Positions 1 to 8,254 of a stretch of 64,000 nt of DNA are shown piece after piece; within the stretch, counting starts at the first letter, position 1, and each line of letters begins with the position of its first letter. Below the pieces are notes generated by a model. The model ran no database searches and had not been told where the DNA came from. It saw only the letters and a list, made by a program, of their open reading frames with translations. This DNA comes from Catalinimonas alkaloidigena (GTDB lineage Bacteria; Bacteroidota; Bacteroidia; Cytophagales; Cyclobacteriaceae): contig NZ_JAQFIL010000001.1 in the NCBI RefSeq assembly GCF_029504655.1, positions 6,453,001 to 6,517,000 on the forward strand, given 5' to 3'. The position numbers and the translations under genes were made by a program.

Positions 1-85
1 CTACCTTTGAAATGTTGTCTTCGGAAGCTCTTCAGAGGGCACAGCATTGAGAAAAATTAATTTAAAAAACCAATACCACGAAGTT

Positions 86-241
86 ATGAAAAAGCTTATC
101 AACAAATTCAGCCTGTTCACCTTAGCACTTTTAACCTCTTTCGCTTTCTCTATGAGTAGCTGTAGCGAAGACCTCGTCAACCCTGATCATAGTGCTATGC
201 CTCCTAAAAATCTGATCAAAACCCCTCCCAGAAAAAACTAG
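86..241 (+). CDS. Small lipoprotein-like peptide, copy 1 of a tandem pair (51 aa)
   Basis: Not recognised as a known family. The start is the ATG at 86, because translation from there matches the second copy at 299 along its full length; the upstream in-frame start at 47 has no counterpart there. It has a basic N-terminus (MKKLINKF), a hydrophobic stretch at about residues 9-20, and a Ser-Ser-Cys at residues 24-26 that could serve as a degenerate lipobox. The processed part would be only about 26 residues and is rich in Pro, Lys and Asn, ending PPKNLIKTPPRKN. This suggests export and membrane anchoring of a very short peptide; that is inference. The nearest genes downstream are a near-identical copy and a 33-residue hydrophobic peptide. 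Confidence 0.6.
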   Translation: MKKLINKFSLFTLALLTSFAFSMSSCSEDLVNPDHSAMPPKNLIKTPPRKN

Positions 242-298
242 TCAATTTCCACTATCAGTAATCCAGCAAGTACAATCGAATACAAACCACATATCATT

Positions 299-454
299 AT
301 GAAAAAGCTTATCAACAAATTCAGCCTGTTCACCTTAGCACTTTTGACCTCTTTCGCTTTCTCTATGAGTAGCTGCAGCGAAGATGTCATCAATCCTGAT
401 CATAGTGCTATGCCTCCCAAAAACCTGATCAAAACCCCTCCCAGAAAGAACTAA
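299..454 (+). CDS. Small lipoprotein-like peptide, copy 2 of a tandem pair (51 aa)
   Basis: It is the same length as the peptide at 86-241. The two differ at two adjacent residues (Glu-Asp-Leu-Val-Asn becomes Glu-Asp-Val-Ile-Asn) plus a few silent changes, while the DNA between the copies is not obviously conserved. Conserved protein sequence with mostly silent or conservative changes argues that the reading frame is real. It has the same signal-like N-terminus, the same Ser-Ser-Cys and the same proline-lysine tail as copy 1. The repeat unit is about 213 bp. The function is unknown. Confidence 0.6.
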   Translation: MKKLINKFSLFTLALLTSFAFSMSSCSEDVINPDHSAMPPKNLIKTPPRKN

Positions 455-465
455 GCGCTACGACA

Positions 466-567
466 ATGACCAGTAAAACAGAAAAGGCTATTGTCTACAC
501 TGTAATCGCAGTGCAAACAATAGCCATACTAGCGCTCTTTCAAAAGTTTGTAGCCGTGATTTTATAA
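466..567 (+). CDS. Candidate 33-aa single-span membrane peptide
   Basis: The ORF begins 11 bp after the second small lipoprotein-like gene and ends 3 bp before the stop of the convergent amidohydrolase gene. The translation starts MTSKTEKAIVYTVIAVQTIA, continues with one long hydrophobic stretch (about residues 9-26) and ends in FVAVIL, which is what a small membrane protein looks like. Support is only the composition, the tight spacing and the good fit into the gap. It could be a chance ORF. Confidence 0.35.
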   Translation: MTSKTEKAIVYTVIAVQTIAILALFQKFVAVIL

Positions 568-570
568 ACC

Positions 571-1890
571 TTACTTACCCATGCTGGCTTTATGCTCCTG
601 CATGTACGCAATGGTAAGGTTGCTTAGGGTTCTTACACCCAGTTTCAGTCCGCTGTCATCAATAAAGAAATCAGGGGTATGGTGAGGTGCAACTTCCTCT
701 GCTTCCTTATCAGCAGACATACCTCCCAGAAAGAAGAAGAAGCCAGGTACTTCCTCCGCGAAGTAGGAAAAATCTTCAGCTCCCGTTACCGGGTAACGTA
801 GAAAGACATTATCCTGCCCGGCAGTTTCATTTAGCGTCTCTACTGCCCAGGCCGTAAGCTCAGGATCGTTGTAGGTAACCGGATAGCCACGGGAGATATT
901 CACTTCTACTTCCGCTCCGGCACTTTCCCCAATATTGATAGCAACCTCCCGAATACGCGCATGAATTTTATCCTGCATCTCAGGGTCCAGAGAACGGATG
1001 GTTCCGATCATAGTCACCTCTTCAGGGATGATGTTGCTGCGTACTCCTCCCTCAATTTTGCCTATCGTAACTACCGCAGGAGCTTTGATTAACTCAAGGT
1101 TACGGCTCACTATAGTCTGTAGCCCCATCACAATCTGTGAAGCCGTAACGATAGGGTCTACGCCAGACCAGGGATAAGCGCCGTGTGTCTGAGCCCCTTT
1201 TACCTTGATTTCCAGCCCATCTACGCCCGCCATAGTACCTTCGGGACGATAGCCTATCTGATTAACTTTGGTTTGGGAATTGATGTGCAAGCCAAATATC
1301 ACATCCACATCCGGGTTTTTTAAAGCGCCTTCTTTGATCATCAGGTCGGCACCACCTTCTTCGCCATCCGGCGCTCCTTCTTCGGCGGGCTGAAAAATAA
1401 ACTTAACGGTTCCCTGTAAATCATCCTGCATGCTGCTCAGCGTCTCAGCTACCCCCATCAAAATGGCAACGTGGGTATCATGGCCGCAGGCATGCATCAC
1501 GCCTACCTCTTCGCCATTGTACTCGGCAGTCACTTTAGAGGCAAAAGGAATATCTACCCGCTCAGTAACCGGCAGGGCATCCATATCAGCTCTTAGCGCT
1601 ACTACCGGGCCGGGCTTGCCTCCCCTGAGGACACCTACCACTCCGGTATGGGCCACTTTGGTCTGCACCTCTATTCCCAAAGATTTCAGGTGCTCCGCCA
1701 CCATTTCTGCGGTACGAAACTCCCGGTTGGATAGCTCAGGATGCGCATGGATATCGCGGCGCCAGGCGATCACTTTCTCATCAATCTGATCAGCCATTTG
1801 ATCTACCTGTGTTTTCAGGTCCTGGGCAAAAGCTATATCAACAGCAAAAAAAGCTGTCAATAGGATGAACAGCAGTATTTTTTTATACAT
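571..1890 (-). CDS. Secreted M20-family metal-dependent amidohydrolase (439 aa)
   Basis: It is related to N-acyl-amino-acid and IAA-amino-acid amidohydrolases (peptidase family M20D), which cut the amide bond of N-acylated amino acids. Residues 1-22 form a signal peptide ending Ala-Phe-Ala-Gln, so the enzyme probably works in the periplasm. Seen in order: HAHPELS (48-54), ALRADMDALP (98-107), the metal-binding HACGHDTH (133-140), QPAEEG with the catalytic Glu (167-172), and GAEDFSYF near the C-terminus. The Cys-Gly-His form of the metal site is typical of this subfamily. The length is normal. Substrate cannot be fixed from sequence: hippurate-type and peptide-derived acyl amino acids are possible. 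A second, more distant M20 enzyme lies at 19656. Confidence 0.9.
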   Translation of the reverse strand: MYKKILLFILLTAFFAVDIAFAQDLKTQVDQMADQIDEKVIAWRRDIHAHPELSNREFRTAEMVAEHLKSLGIEVQTKVAHTGVVGVLRGGKPGPVVALRADMDALPVTERVDIPFASKVTAEYNGEEVGVMHACGHDTHVAILMGVAETLSSMQDDLQGTVKFIFQPAEEGAPDGEEGGADLMIKEGALKNPDVDVIFGLHINSQTKVNQIGYRPEGTMAGVDGLEIKVKGAQTHGAYPWSGVDPIVTASQIVMGLQTIVSRNLELIKAPAVVTIGKIEGGVRSNIIPEEVTMIGTIRSLDPEMQDKIHARIREVAINIGESAGAEVEVNISRGYPVTYNDPELTAWAVETLNETAGQDNVFLRYPVTGAEDFSYFAEEVPGFFFFLGGMSADKEAEEVAPHHTPDFFIDDSGLKLGVRTLSNLTIAYMQEHKASMGK

Positions 1891-1959
1891 CGTAAAAAAG
1901 GTTAGGTTTTAATAGAAACTATATGAAAATATAGGCGCTTTGTTGATAACTATCAAATA

Positions 1960-1992
1960 AAAAGAGCGTACCTTTGATCAACACGCTCTCTC
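1960..1992 (-). terminator. Rho-independent terminator of pckA
   Basis: Read on the minus strand, a stem AGAGCGT/ACGCTCT (arms at 1983-1989 and 1963-1969) encloses a 13-nt loop and is followed by TTTTATTT. It sits about 25 bp after the pckA stop and before the next gene on the same strand, so it should separate the two transcripts. Confidence 0.7.
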
Positions 1993-2012
1993 TAACTTAC
2001 CTTTCTTTATCC

Positions 2013-3623
2013 TCATGTCACTTGTAGCTGCGGGCCCCCTGCCTTAATATCTTCACTGGCATTTTCAGCAAACTTCTCAAAGTTATCGGCAAACTGTGCT
2101 GCCAGATGCTTGGCTTTCGTATCGTAGGCATCCTTATCACTCCATGTATTGCGGGGATTCAATATCCCAGCAGGCACCTCAGGGCAAGAAGTTGGCATAT
2201 TTACACCAAATACAGGGTGTTCTTCATACTCGACATTACTCAGTTTACCTTCCAGAGCAGCAGTAATCATCGCCCTGGTATATTTAAGCTTGATGCGCTT
2301 GCCCACGCCATAAGGCCCACCAGACCAACCGGTATTGATCAGCCATACATTCACCTGCTGCTGCTCCATTTTTTTGCCTAATATTTCTGCATACTTGGTG
2401 GGGTGCAGGGGCATAAAGGGCGAGCCAAAACAAGCTGAGAAAGTAGCCTTAGGCTCATTGATTCCCGCTTCTGTGCCGGCAACTTTAGCAGTATAGCCGG
2501 AAATAAAGTGGTACATCGCCTGGCCTACGGTTAGCTTGGATACCGGTGGTAGTACGCCATAAGCATCGGCGGTAAGAAAGAAGATATTGTCCGGCCTTCC
2601 TCCGATAGAAGGAGATTTGGCATTTTCTATATGGTAAATAGGATAAGAAACCCTTGTATTTTCAGTTACCTCTTTGCTCGCATAATCCACCGTACGCGTG
2701 CCGGGAAGAAAACGGGTGTTCTCCAGGATAGCCCCAAACTTTATCGCATTCCAGATTTCAGGCTCTGTCTCCTTAGTCAGGTCAATCACTTTGGCATAGC
2801 AGCCTCCCTCAAAATTAAAGACACTGTCTTCTGTCCATCCGTGCTCATCATCACCAATCAGGTAGCGGTTGGGATCAGCGGAGAGAGTGGTTTTACCGGT
2901 ACCAGACAACCCAAAAAAGATAGCGGTATCTCCTTCTTTACCCATATTAGCACTGCAGTGCATAGATAATACGTTTTCCTGGTCGGGCAAGAGGAAATTA
3001 AGCACACTGAATACGCCTTTCTTGGTTTCGCCGGTATAGCCGGTGCCCCCGACCAGGATCATCCTGCGTTTAAAATTGATGATGGCAAAGTTCTCGTTGC
3101 GAGTACCATCTACTTCAGGATCGGCCTTAAATTCAGGTATCGCCAGTATGGTAAAATCGGGATGAAACTCAGCCGCTTCACCTTCATCCAACCTCAAAAA
3201 CATATTGTAGCAAAACAGATTATGCCAAGCCTGAGTGTCTATCACCCTTACCTTCATACGATACTTAGGGTCGGCTCCGGCGGCGGCATCGCGCACATAG
3301 ATCTTCCTTCCATCCAGAAACTTCACCATCTTATCGTATAGCTGATCAAACTTTTCAGGGGCAAAAGGAACATTCACATCACCCCACCATACTTTATTTT
3401 CAGTCAGCTCATCTTTTACAATAAATCGGTCTTTAGGTGAGCGACCGGTAAATTTTCCGGTATCACACATCAGGGCGCCATTATCGGCCAGTACGCCTTC
3501 TCCCCGTTTTACAGCTTCTTCTACCAACTCGGCAGGATGAAGATTCCAGAATACGCCTTTGGTATGGTAAATCCTCATATCTTCCAGGCTTTTGAGCACA
3601 GATGAAAGATTAGTTCTTTTCAT
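2013..3623 (-). CDS. pckA: Phosphoenolpyruvate carboxykinase, ATP-type
   Basis: It converts oxaloacetate and ATP to phosphoenolpyruvate, CO2 and ADP, the first committed step of gluconeogenesis, in the cytoplasm. From the ATG at 3623 it is 536 residues, the usual family length. Seen: TGRSPKDRF (59-67), the region HPDFTILAIPEFKADP, GGTGYTGETKKG (192-203), the kinase P-loop GLSGTGKTTLSADP (238-251) and the metal-binding GDDEHGW (257-263). The frame stays open upstream to an ATG at 3659 and a GTG at 3671, but those extra 12-16 residues lie outside the conserved fold, so I prefer 3623. It is transcribed divergently from the exchanger gene at 3841. Gluconeogenesis fits a cell that also feeds on amino acids and dicarboxylates through its neighbours. 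Confidence 0.97.
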   Translation of the reverse strand: MKRTNLSSVLKSLEDMRIYHTKGVFWNLHPAELVEEAVKRGEGVLADNGALMCDTGKFTGRSPKDRFIVKDELTENKVWWGDVNVPFAPEKFDQLYDKMVKFLDGRKIYVRDAAAGADPKYRMKVRVIDTQAWHNLFCYNMFLRLDEGEAAEFHPDFTILAIPEFKADPEVDGTRNENFAIINFKRRMILVGGTGYTGETKKGVFSVLNFLLPDQENVLSMHCSANMGKEGDTAIFFGLSGTGKTTLSADPNRYLIGDDEHGWTEDSVFNFEGGCYAKVIDLTKETEPEIWNAIKFGAILENTRFLPGTRTVDYASKEVTENTRVSYPIYHIENAKSPSIGGRPDNIFFLTADAYGVLPPVSKLTVGQAMYHFISGYTAKVAGTEAGINEPKATFSACFGSPFMPLHPTKYAEILGKKMEQQQVNVWLINTGWSGGPYGVGKRIKLKYTRAMITAALEGKLSNVEYEEHPVFGVNMPTSCPEVPAGILNPRNTWSDKDAYDTKAKHLAAQFADNFEKFAENASEDIKAGGPQLQVT

Positions 3624-3840
3624 GGCTTTATAGGTTTGAGATAATTTATTTACAATCATTGTTAACGACACCCAAACTTCATCATATTAAGGAAGTTCTT
3701 TTATGACAAAAGTTAGTCATAAAGCTGATAATTATCATATCTTCCGCTTCATATCCCTCTTAATTCGTCTGCATGAGGGCCACACCCCAAACACATCGGG
3801 GAGATAGCTGTTAAGCCTGTAGTTTTTTAAATACCATATT

Positions 3841-4857
3841 TTGGATTCTTTACTTTTTTACATTGTAGCAGCAGTAGGAGGTACAGCGGTAGTTTGGTGG
3901 GGAGGCGACATGCTGGAATCTTCTTCTGAGAAATTAGCCCTCTATTATCGTCTGCCCAAAATTTTTCGCGGGGCTATACTGGCCGCCGTAGGTTCCAGCT
4001 TTCCTGAGCTTTCCAGTTCAGTCATTTCTACCCTCATCCACGGGGAGTTTGACCTGGGGGTATCCGCCATTGTAGGCTCGGCGATTTTTAATATTCTGGT
4101 CATTCCTGCTATCTCAGGTTTGGCAGCAGGTAAGCTAAAAGCCAATCATACATTAGTATATAAGGATGCTCAGTTTTACATTACCTCGGTAGCAGTGTTG
4201 TTACTTGCTTTTTCTTTTGCGGTGATTTATAATCCGGTAGAAGGCGAAACCCTCAGCGGAGAGGTGAATCGTGCTATTGCGCTGGTGCCTTTTCTACTCT
4301 ATGGGCTGTATATCTTCTTGCAGTTTCAGGATGTAAAAGACGAACGGGCTGATCAAGATGAGCCCCGCCCCAAGGATATCTCTCCGCAAAAAAGCTGGCT
4401 CAGACTTGTGCTAAGCTTAGTGTTGATCGTAGGCGGAGTAGAAGGTTTGGTTAGAGCTGCCCTCGGTTTTGGTGAGTACTTTGATACGCCCAGTTTCCTC
4501 TGGGGCCTGACCATCATCGCCGCCGGTACTAGCATTCCCGACGCTTACGTAAGTGTTAAGGTAGCCCGAAGAGGGGAAGGTGTAGTGAGTCTTGCCAATG
4601 TGCTGGGCAGTAATATTTTTGACCTGCTGGTAGCGGTACCTGTAGGCATACTGATTGCCGGTACGGCACCCATAGATTTTAAGGCCGCCGCGCCTATGAT
4701 GGGCTTTCTCACGCTGGCTACCATTGTGCTGTTTACCATGATGCGGACCAAGCTCTCCCTCAACAAAGCCGAATGCTGGAGTTTGTTAGTGCTTTATATT
4801 GTGTTTGTAGGGTGGATGGTGCTTGAAACCATAGGCATCACCTCTATCGTCCGCTAA
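3841..4857 (+). CDS. Sodium/calcium exchanger family (CaCA) membrane protein (338 aa)
   Basis: This is an integral membrane antiporter of the CaCA superfamily, expected to exchange Ca2+ (or another cation) for Na+ or H+. The two alpha repeats that form the ion path are visible: GSSFPELSSS at about residues 51-60 with VGSAIFNIL shortly after, and GTSIPDAYVSVK with VLGSNIFDLL in the C-terminal half. The second repeat has Asp where Glu is usual (GTSIPDAY), a known variation but worth noting. About ten membrane spans are expected. The start codon is TTG at 3841; the first internal ATG would remove the first membrane span, so TTG is more likely. A second, more canonical family member is at 10495. 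Confidence 0.85.
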   Translation: MDSLLFYIVAAVGGTAVVWWGGDMLESSSEKLALYYRLPKIFRGAILAAVGSSFPELSSSVISTLIHGEFDLGVSAIVGSAIFNILVIPAISGLAAGKLKANHTLVYKDAQFYITSVAVLLLAFSFAVIYNPVEGETLSGEVNRAIALVPFLLYGLYIFLQFQDVKDERADQDEPRPKDISPQKSWLRLVLSLVLIVGGVEGLVRAALGFGEYFDTPSFLWGLTIIAAGTSIPDAYVSVKVARRGEGVVSLANVLGSNIFDLLVAVPVGILIAGTAPIDFKAAAPMMGFLTLATIVLFTMMRTKLSLNKAECWSLLVLYIVFVGWMVLETIGITSIVR

Positions 4858-4948
4858 TGTATTGTGGATAAAAATGATAATATGCTTAGCGAGCGGTTGA
4901 AGTCTCATGCGCTAGTTTCTATCTTTATCAGCATAAATCTTTTATGCC

Positions 4949-6433
4949 TTGAAAATCCGATTCAGAGAAATCTTCCCCCGCTTTACTGAAGAATTAAAAC
5001 GCCTGAGGCACCTTGAAAGATTGGCTGAGGTCAGGCCTCCTATACCTTCCCGGCGGGTGCAGCTTTTCATCCTGGCTATTCTGCTTGATGTCATACTCGT
5101 AAGCCTTCTGTTTGAGCATAGTGAACTTCAGCGTCAGGCTATTTTCATGACCGGAATTTTTGTGCTGGCAGCTCTGCTCTGGGTCACTGAGTCACTACCA
5201 CTTTTTGCTACCGCTATTCTTATCATCGGCCTGGAAATTATTTTATTAGCCAACCCCGGAAACTGGGCAGGCCTGGGTTTTGAAGGAGGCTTTTCTCCTG
5301 ATTACCGTGAGTTTCTGGCTCCTCTCTCCGATCCGGTAATTGTACTCTTTTTTGGAGGCTTTATACTGGCGCATGCTGTTCTCAAAGAAGGGGTAGACAA
5401 AGCGATGGCCAGCGGTATATTGAAAGCTTTTGGGAGTAAGCCGTTCTACGTCATGTTGGGCCTGATGCTTATCACTGCGCTTTTTTCCATGTGGATGAGC
5501 AATACCGCTACTACCGCCATGATGATTACGCTGGTATACCCCATGCTGGAGCAGATACCCAAAGGAGACCCGCTGCGCAAAGGGCTGCTGCTGGCCATTC
5601 CTTTTGCTGCCAATATCGGAGGTATGGGTACGCCTATCGCTTCCCCGCCCAATGCGGTAGCTGTATCTTTTTTGCAACAGGCGGGTTATGAAATAAACTT
5701 TCTGGAGTGGGTACTGATTGCCGCTCCTCTTATGGCTTTCCTTCTTGTATTTGCCTGGTTGCTGCTTTATAATTTCTTCAAGCCCATAGACCCATCGCTT
5801 GAACTCAAACCTACCCCTCGGAAGATTGACGGAAGAGGCTGGTACGTGATCATTGTCATGCTTATCACAGTTCTGCTTTGGCTCTCTGACCAGTGGCACG
5901 GATTATCTACTGCCGTAGTAGCCCTGTTTCCTGCCATTGCCTTTACAGCTACCGGCCTGCTCGGCAGAAGTGATGTCAATTCTTTAGAATGGCATATTCT
6001 GATCCTTATTATGGGAGGTATTGCTTTGGGCGTGGGAATGCAGCTTACTGGCCTGGATGAAGTCTTTGTATCTTATATTCCCGGAGAGGGAAGCGTAGTA
6101 CTGGCAGCCATGGTGATCGCTACCATATTGTTCAGCACTTTCATTTCTAACACCGCAGCCGCTAATCTTCTGCTACCCATCGGAATATCTTTTGCCCTGC
6201 AAAATACCGAGATTGGTATGCCCGGGCCGGTACAACTGGCAGTGAGCATTGCGCTGTCTGCTTCTCTGGCAATGGCTTTGCCCATCAGTACGCCACCCAA
6301 TACCATTGCCTACAGCAAAGGTGATCTGGTGACCGGCGACTTCACAAAATCCGGAATTATCATCGGAGGTTTAGCGGCCATGCTGATCATTGCCCTGGGC
6401 AACACCATCATCAGCTTCTGGACGACGTATTGA
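4949..6433 (+). CDS. SLC13/DASS-family sodium:dicarboxylate (anion) symporter (494 aa)
   Basis: This is a multi-span inner-membrane transporter of the divalent anion:Na+ symporter family, which imports C4-dicarboxylates, citrate or sulfate with sodium. Both signature Ser-Asn-Thr sodium/substrate sites are present: MSNTATTAMM at about residue 183 and ISNTAAANLL at about residue 400. Each is followed by its proline-rich partner loop (GTPIASPPN and ISTPPNTIAY). A hydrophilic arginine-rich N-terminus of some 35 residues precedes the first span. The start is a TTG at 4949; the nearby ATG at 4944 runs straight into a stop. The gene lies 91 bp after the exchanger gene on the same strand. Dicarboxylate uptake would suit the nearby PEP carboxykinase, but the substrate is inferred. 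Confidence 0.85.
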   Translation: MKIRFREIFPRFTEELKRLRHLERLAEVRPPIPSRRVQLFILAILLDVILVSLLFEHSELQRQAIFMTGIFVLAALLWVTESLPLFATAILIIGLEIILLANPGNWAGLGFEGGFSPDYREFLAPLSDPVIVLFFGGFILAHAVLKEGVDKAMASGILKAFGSKPFYVMLGLMLITALFSMWMSNTATTAMMITLVYPMLEQIPKGDPLRKGLLLAIPFAANIGGMGTPIASPPNAVAVSFLQQAGYEINFLEWVLIAAPLMAFLLVFAWLLLYNFFKPIDPSLELKPTPRKIDGRGWYVIIVMLITVLLWLSDQWHGLSTAVVALFPAIAFTATGLLGRSDVNSLEWHILILIMGGIALGVGMQLTGLDEVFVSYIPGEGSVVLAAMVIATILFSTFISNTAAANLLLPIGISFALQNTEIGMPGPVQLAVSIALSASLAMALPISTPPNTIAYSKGDLVTGDFTKSGIIIGGLAAMLIIALGNTIISFWTTY

Positions 6434-6850
6434 TGCGCTACGGGCCAAGCAAGAAGCGGAAGTTTAACTTTGACTTCATTTATTTTAATAATAAGCATCA
6501 TAAACGCTATAAATCTAATTACCTTGAGTATTAGCTTTGAGTTAAAAGTAAGCCCGAAGGGGTAATAGTTTCAGCACCTTTTGAAGATGATTTTGCAGCG
6601 ATAAAGGGCTTTTTCAAAGAACGGGGCCGCCTAGGCATTTCCTGTTTGGAAGATTCTATTTTTTCAGTGGCCGCCACCCGGTTGAAAAAAGAAGATAGTA
6701 TACATTGGCTAAGCTTATCACAAGCCTTTGTACTGTTTTTGAAGTTCACTGTACTCCTAATAGTTTTTGCATGGGATGCCCGGATGCTCTATAGACCTAC
6801 GGCGTGTCCCGAACCGCTTGACTTGCTTTGTGTGGGATTGGTGGGTTGGA
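6434..6850. other. 417-bp gap with a possible degraded coding fragment
   Basis: No complete gene is convincing here. On the plus strand one frame is open from a stop at about 6540 to 6873 and reads like protein at first (…EGVIVSAPFEDDFAAI…), then a hydrophobic stretch, but it has no good start and runs into the toxin gene on the other strand. I could not assign it to a family. It may be the tail of a gene lost on the edge of the accessory patch. Confidence 0.3.
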
Positions 6851-7183
6851 TTATTGATCTAATATTTCTATGATCTTATTTCTAACCTCCTGGGATTTTG
6901 CTGATGCAATACTCCCTATCTTGTAAAGAATAATATTTTTATCAGCTGTAAATATTCTGTTTGGGCGGATGTTGCTGGCCTTTTTTAGACTGCCATTGAT
7001 CATATCACTATCCGTTAAACTGATAGCATAAGCATCTTTTGTGTGCTGACTGGTGATTTGACATAAAATAATATCACTTCCCATTAGATCAGCCAATACG
7101 AGTGCTGGCCGTCTCTTGCTGGCTGATAGGTCTGAAAAAGGGAATGGTAATACGATTACATCACCTTTTATAAATCTTGCCAT
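6851..7183 (-). CDS. MazF/PemK-type toxin of a toxin-antitoxin pair (110 aa)
   Basis: It is a predicted mRNA-cutting or growth-inhibiting toxin of the PemK/MazF (CcdB-like) fold. The start is ATG at 7183: MARFIKGDVIVLPFPFSDLS matches the family N-terminus, where a short basic strand precedes GDVIVLPFPFSD. Then come the conserved KRRPALVL (23-30) and CQITSQ (41-46), where the Arg-Pro and the Thr/Ser are the usual active-site region. The length is typical. The gene overlaps the 3' end of the upstream antitoxin gene by 16 bp, which suggests coupled translation, and the antitoxin-first order is standard. Which RNA site it cuts cannot be read from the sequence. Confidence in the family is high; activity is unproven. 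Confidence 0.88.
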   Translation of the reverse strand: MARFIKGDVIVLPFPFSDLSASKRRPALVLADLMGSDIILCQITSQHTKDAYAISLTDSDMINGSLKKASNIRPNRIFTADKNIILYKIGSIASAKSQEVRNKIIEILDQ

Positions 7184-7392
7184 GCCTGATCTTCTTCGGG
7201 ACTGTTCCAATCTTTTCCTAGTACTGTTTCACTGGCATAGGCTGTTTCCATAGAAGCCGTATCCACGGGGGAACTTGCTTGATTCTTTTTATACTGAAGA
7301 TACTTCATATACTCATGCAATTCTCCCAACAGATCATCTGGAATATGCTGTAATTCTTGTTTAAGCTTTTCTCGTGTTGATGTTTTAGCCAT
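7168..7392 (-). CDS. Antitoxin partner of the MazF/PemK-type toxin (DUF2281-like, 74 aa)
   Basis: The start is the ATG at 7392 (MAKTSTREKLKQELQHIPDD); a longer frame to 7521 exists but its extra 43 residues look non-coding. The core has the pattern of small antitoxins in which a leucine-rich helix, IPDDLLGELHEYMKYLQYKK, is followed by a disordered acidic tail. The tail ends SPEEDQAWQDL, a common closing motif in antitoxins paired with MazF-like toxins. The tail probably occupies the toxin's active site while the N-terminal half dimerises; that is family knowledge. It overlaps the toxin start by 16 bp. Confidence 0.8.
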   Translation of the reverse strand: MAKTSTREKLKQELQHIPDDLLGELHEYMKYLQYKKNQASSPVDTASMETAYASETVLGKDWNSPEEDQAWQDL

Positions 7393-7640
7393 ATACTTGT
7401 ATACTTTTCTTTCTCTAAAGATAACGATTTTAGGTAGATATAGATTTTTCTGCCTGAAGAAATATTCTGTCTTGTGAGATTGGCAACTGATAAGTTGAAG
7501 ATTATCCATAATAATCCCCAATATTTTTATTTTTCACTATAAGCACTTTTCTGGGTCACGGGTCACCAGGGGTATAGAGACTGACTGTCAGTAAGTTAAG
7601 TGACCCATCTGGTGAACCAACACTTTGGGCCGCCACGGAG

Positions 7641-7663
7641 TGGCCACCATGGAATGGTCGCCA
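7641..7663. repeat. Short imperfect palindrome with a GGAATGG motif
   Basis: Arms TGGCCACCAT (7641-7650) and ATGGTCGCCA (7654-7663) pair with one mismatch around a 3-nt loop. The GGAATGG motif recurs in the gap at 11640-11668. The role is unknown. Confidence 0.3.
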
Positions 7664-7791
7664 GGAATCAATTTTGGAATGGATTTACAGTGAGTAGAAC
7701 TGGAGGAAAGTTAAAATAAAGGTTTTGGCGTTGATTTCCACTGAAAGAAAGAATTATCAACGCATATTTATGTTCAAAGTAGCAGATATGA

Positions 7792-7911
7792 ATGAACAAA
7801 ACAAGTTCTTTTGTAAAGATGGCTGCTAAACTGGTGGAGGCTTTGGGTGTATCTCTGGATTATCTGGTAGGGGACGAACACGTTACGCTAAAGCTAAATA
7901 CGCCCGAGTAA
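7792..7911 (+). pseudogene. Remnant of an XRE/Cro-type HTH regulator
   Basis: The 39-residue frame contains AAKLVEALGVSLDYLVGD, the end of the fifth helix and tail of the classic XRE/Cro helix-turn-helix domain. The preceding helices, including the DNA-recognition helix, are missing, and no upstream frame supplies them. So only the 3' part of the regulator gene survives. It lies between the toxin-antitoxin pair and an IS insertion, in a region of visible gene decay. The 550 bp from 7393 to 7945 otherwise hold only short repeats. Confidence 0.55.
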
Positions 7912-8245
7912 GGGAATAATAATTTCCTTCTGATAAGTTTAACATTTAGAACTCTTTTATAACTAGCATTCCTGTCTCGTCATCCTTGTAGGTGAGGTAT
8001 CCCTTATTGTAAAGTTGCTTTATAATAATCTTTTCATTTTCAATTTGCGTATGCTGAACACCGCCACTGAAATAATCATCAATGTTGATTTCGTTTAATG
8101 TCCTGTTCGGTTGAATAAAGAAAGGTTTCAGCTTATTATAAGTATCTTCTGAGACCTCTAATAATTTATCTTTTACTAAAATTGGATAAATCAAATTAAT
8201 GTACGACTTGATAGGAATTGTGCCTGTTTTTTCGGAATTAATTAT

Positions 8246-8254
8246 GTAATAAAG
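8246..8254. repeat. Left target-site duplication of the IS element
   Basis: GTAATAAAG lies directly outside the left inverted repeat and is repeated exactly at 9441-9449. A 9-bp duplication is within the range known for IS4-family elements. Confidence 0.85.

Noticed and set aside
3..50. Possible tail of an upstream plus-strand gene ending TGA at 50
   Set aside because: Only 15 codons visible; cannot be told from chance.
3624..3671. Longer N-terminus for pckA (GTG at 3671 or ATG at 3659)
   Set aside because: Adds residues that the family normally lacks; the ATG at 3623 gives the normal length.
5246..5899. 217-codon minus-strand frame inside the SLC13 gene
   Set aside because: Antisense shadow of a gene with clear sodium-site motifs; its translation is rich in His, Gln and Lys with no domain pattern.
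6531..6749. 72-codon minus-strand frame in the 6434-6850 gap
   Set aside because: The start and composition are poor, and it overlaps a competing plus-strand fragment that looks more protein-like.
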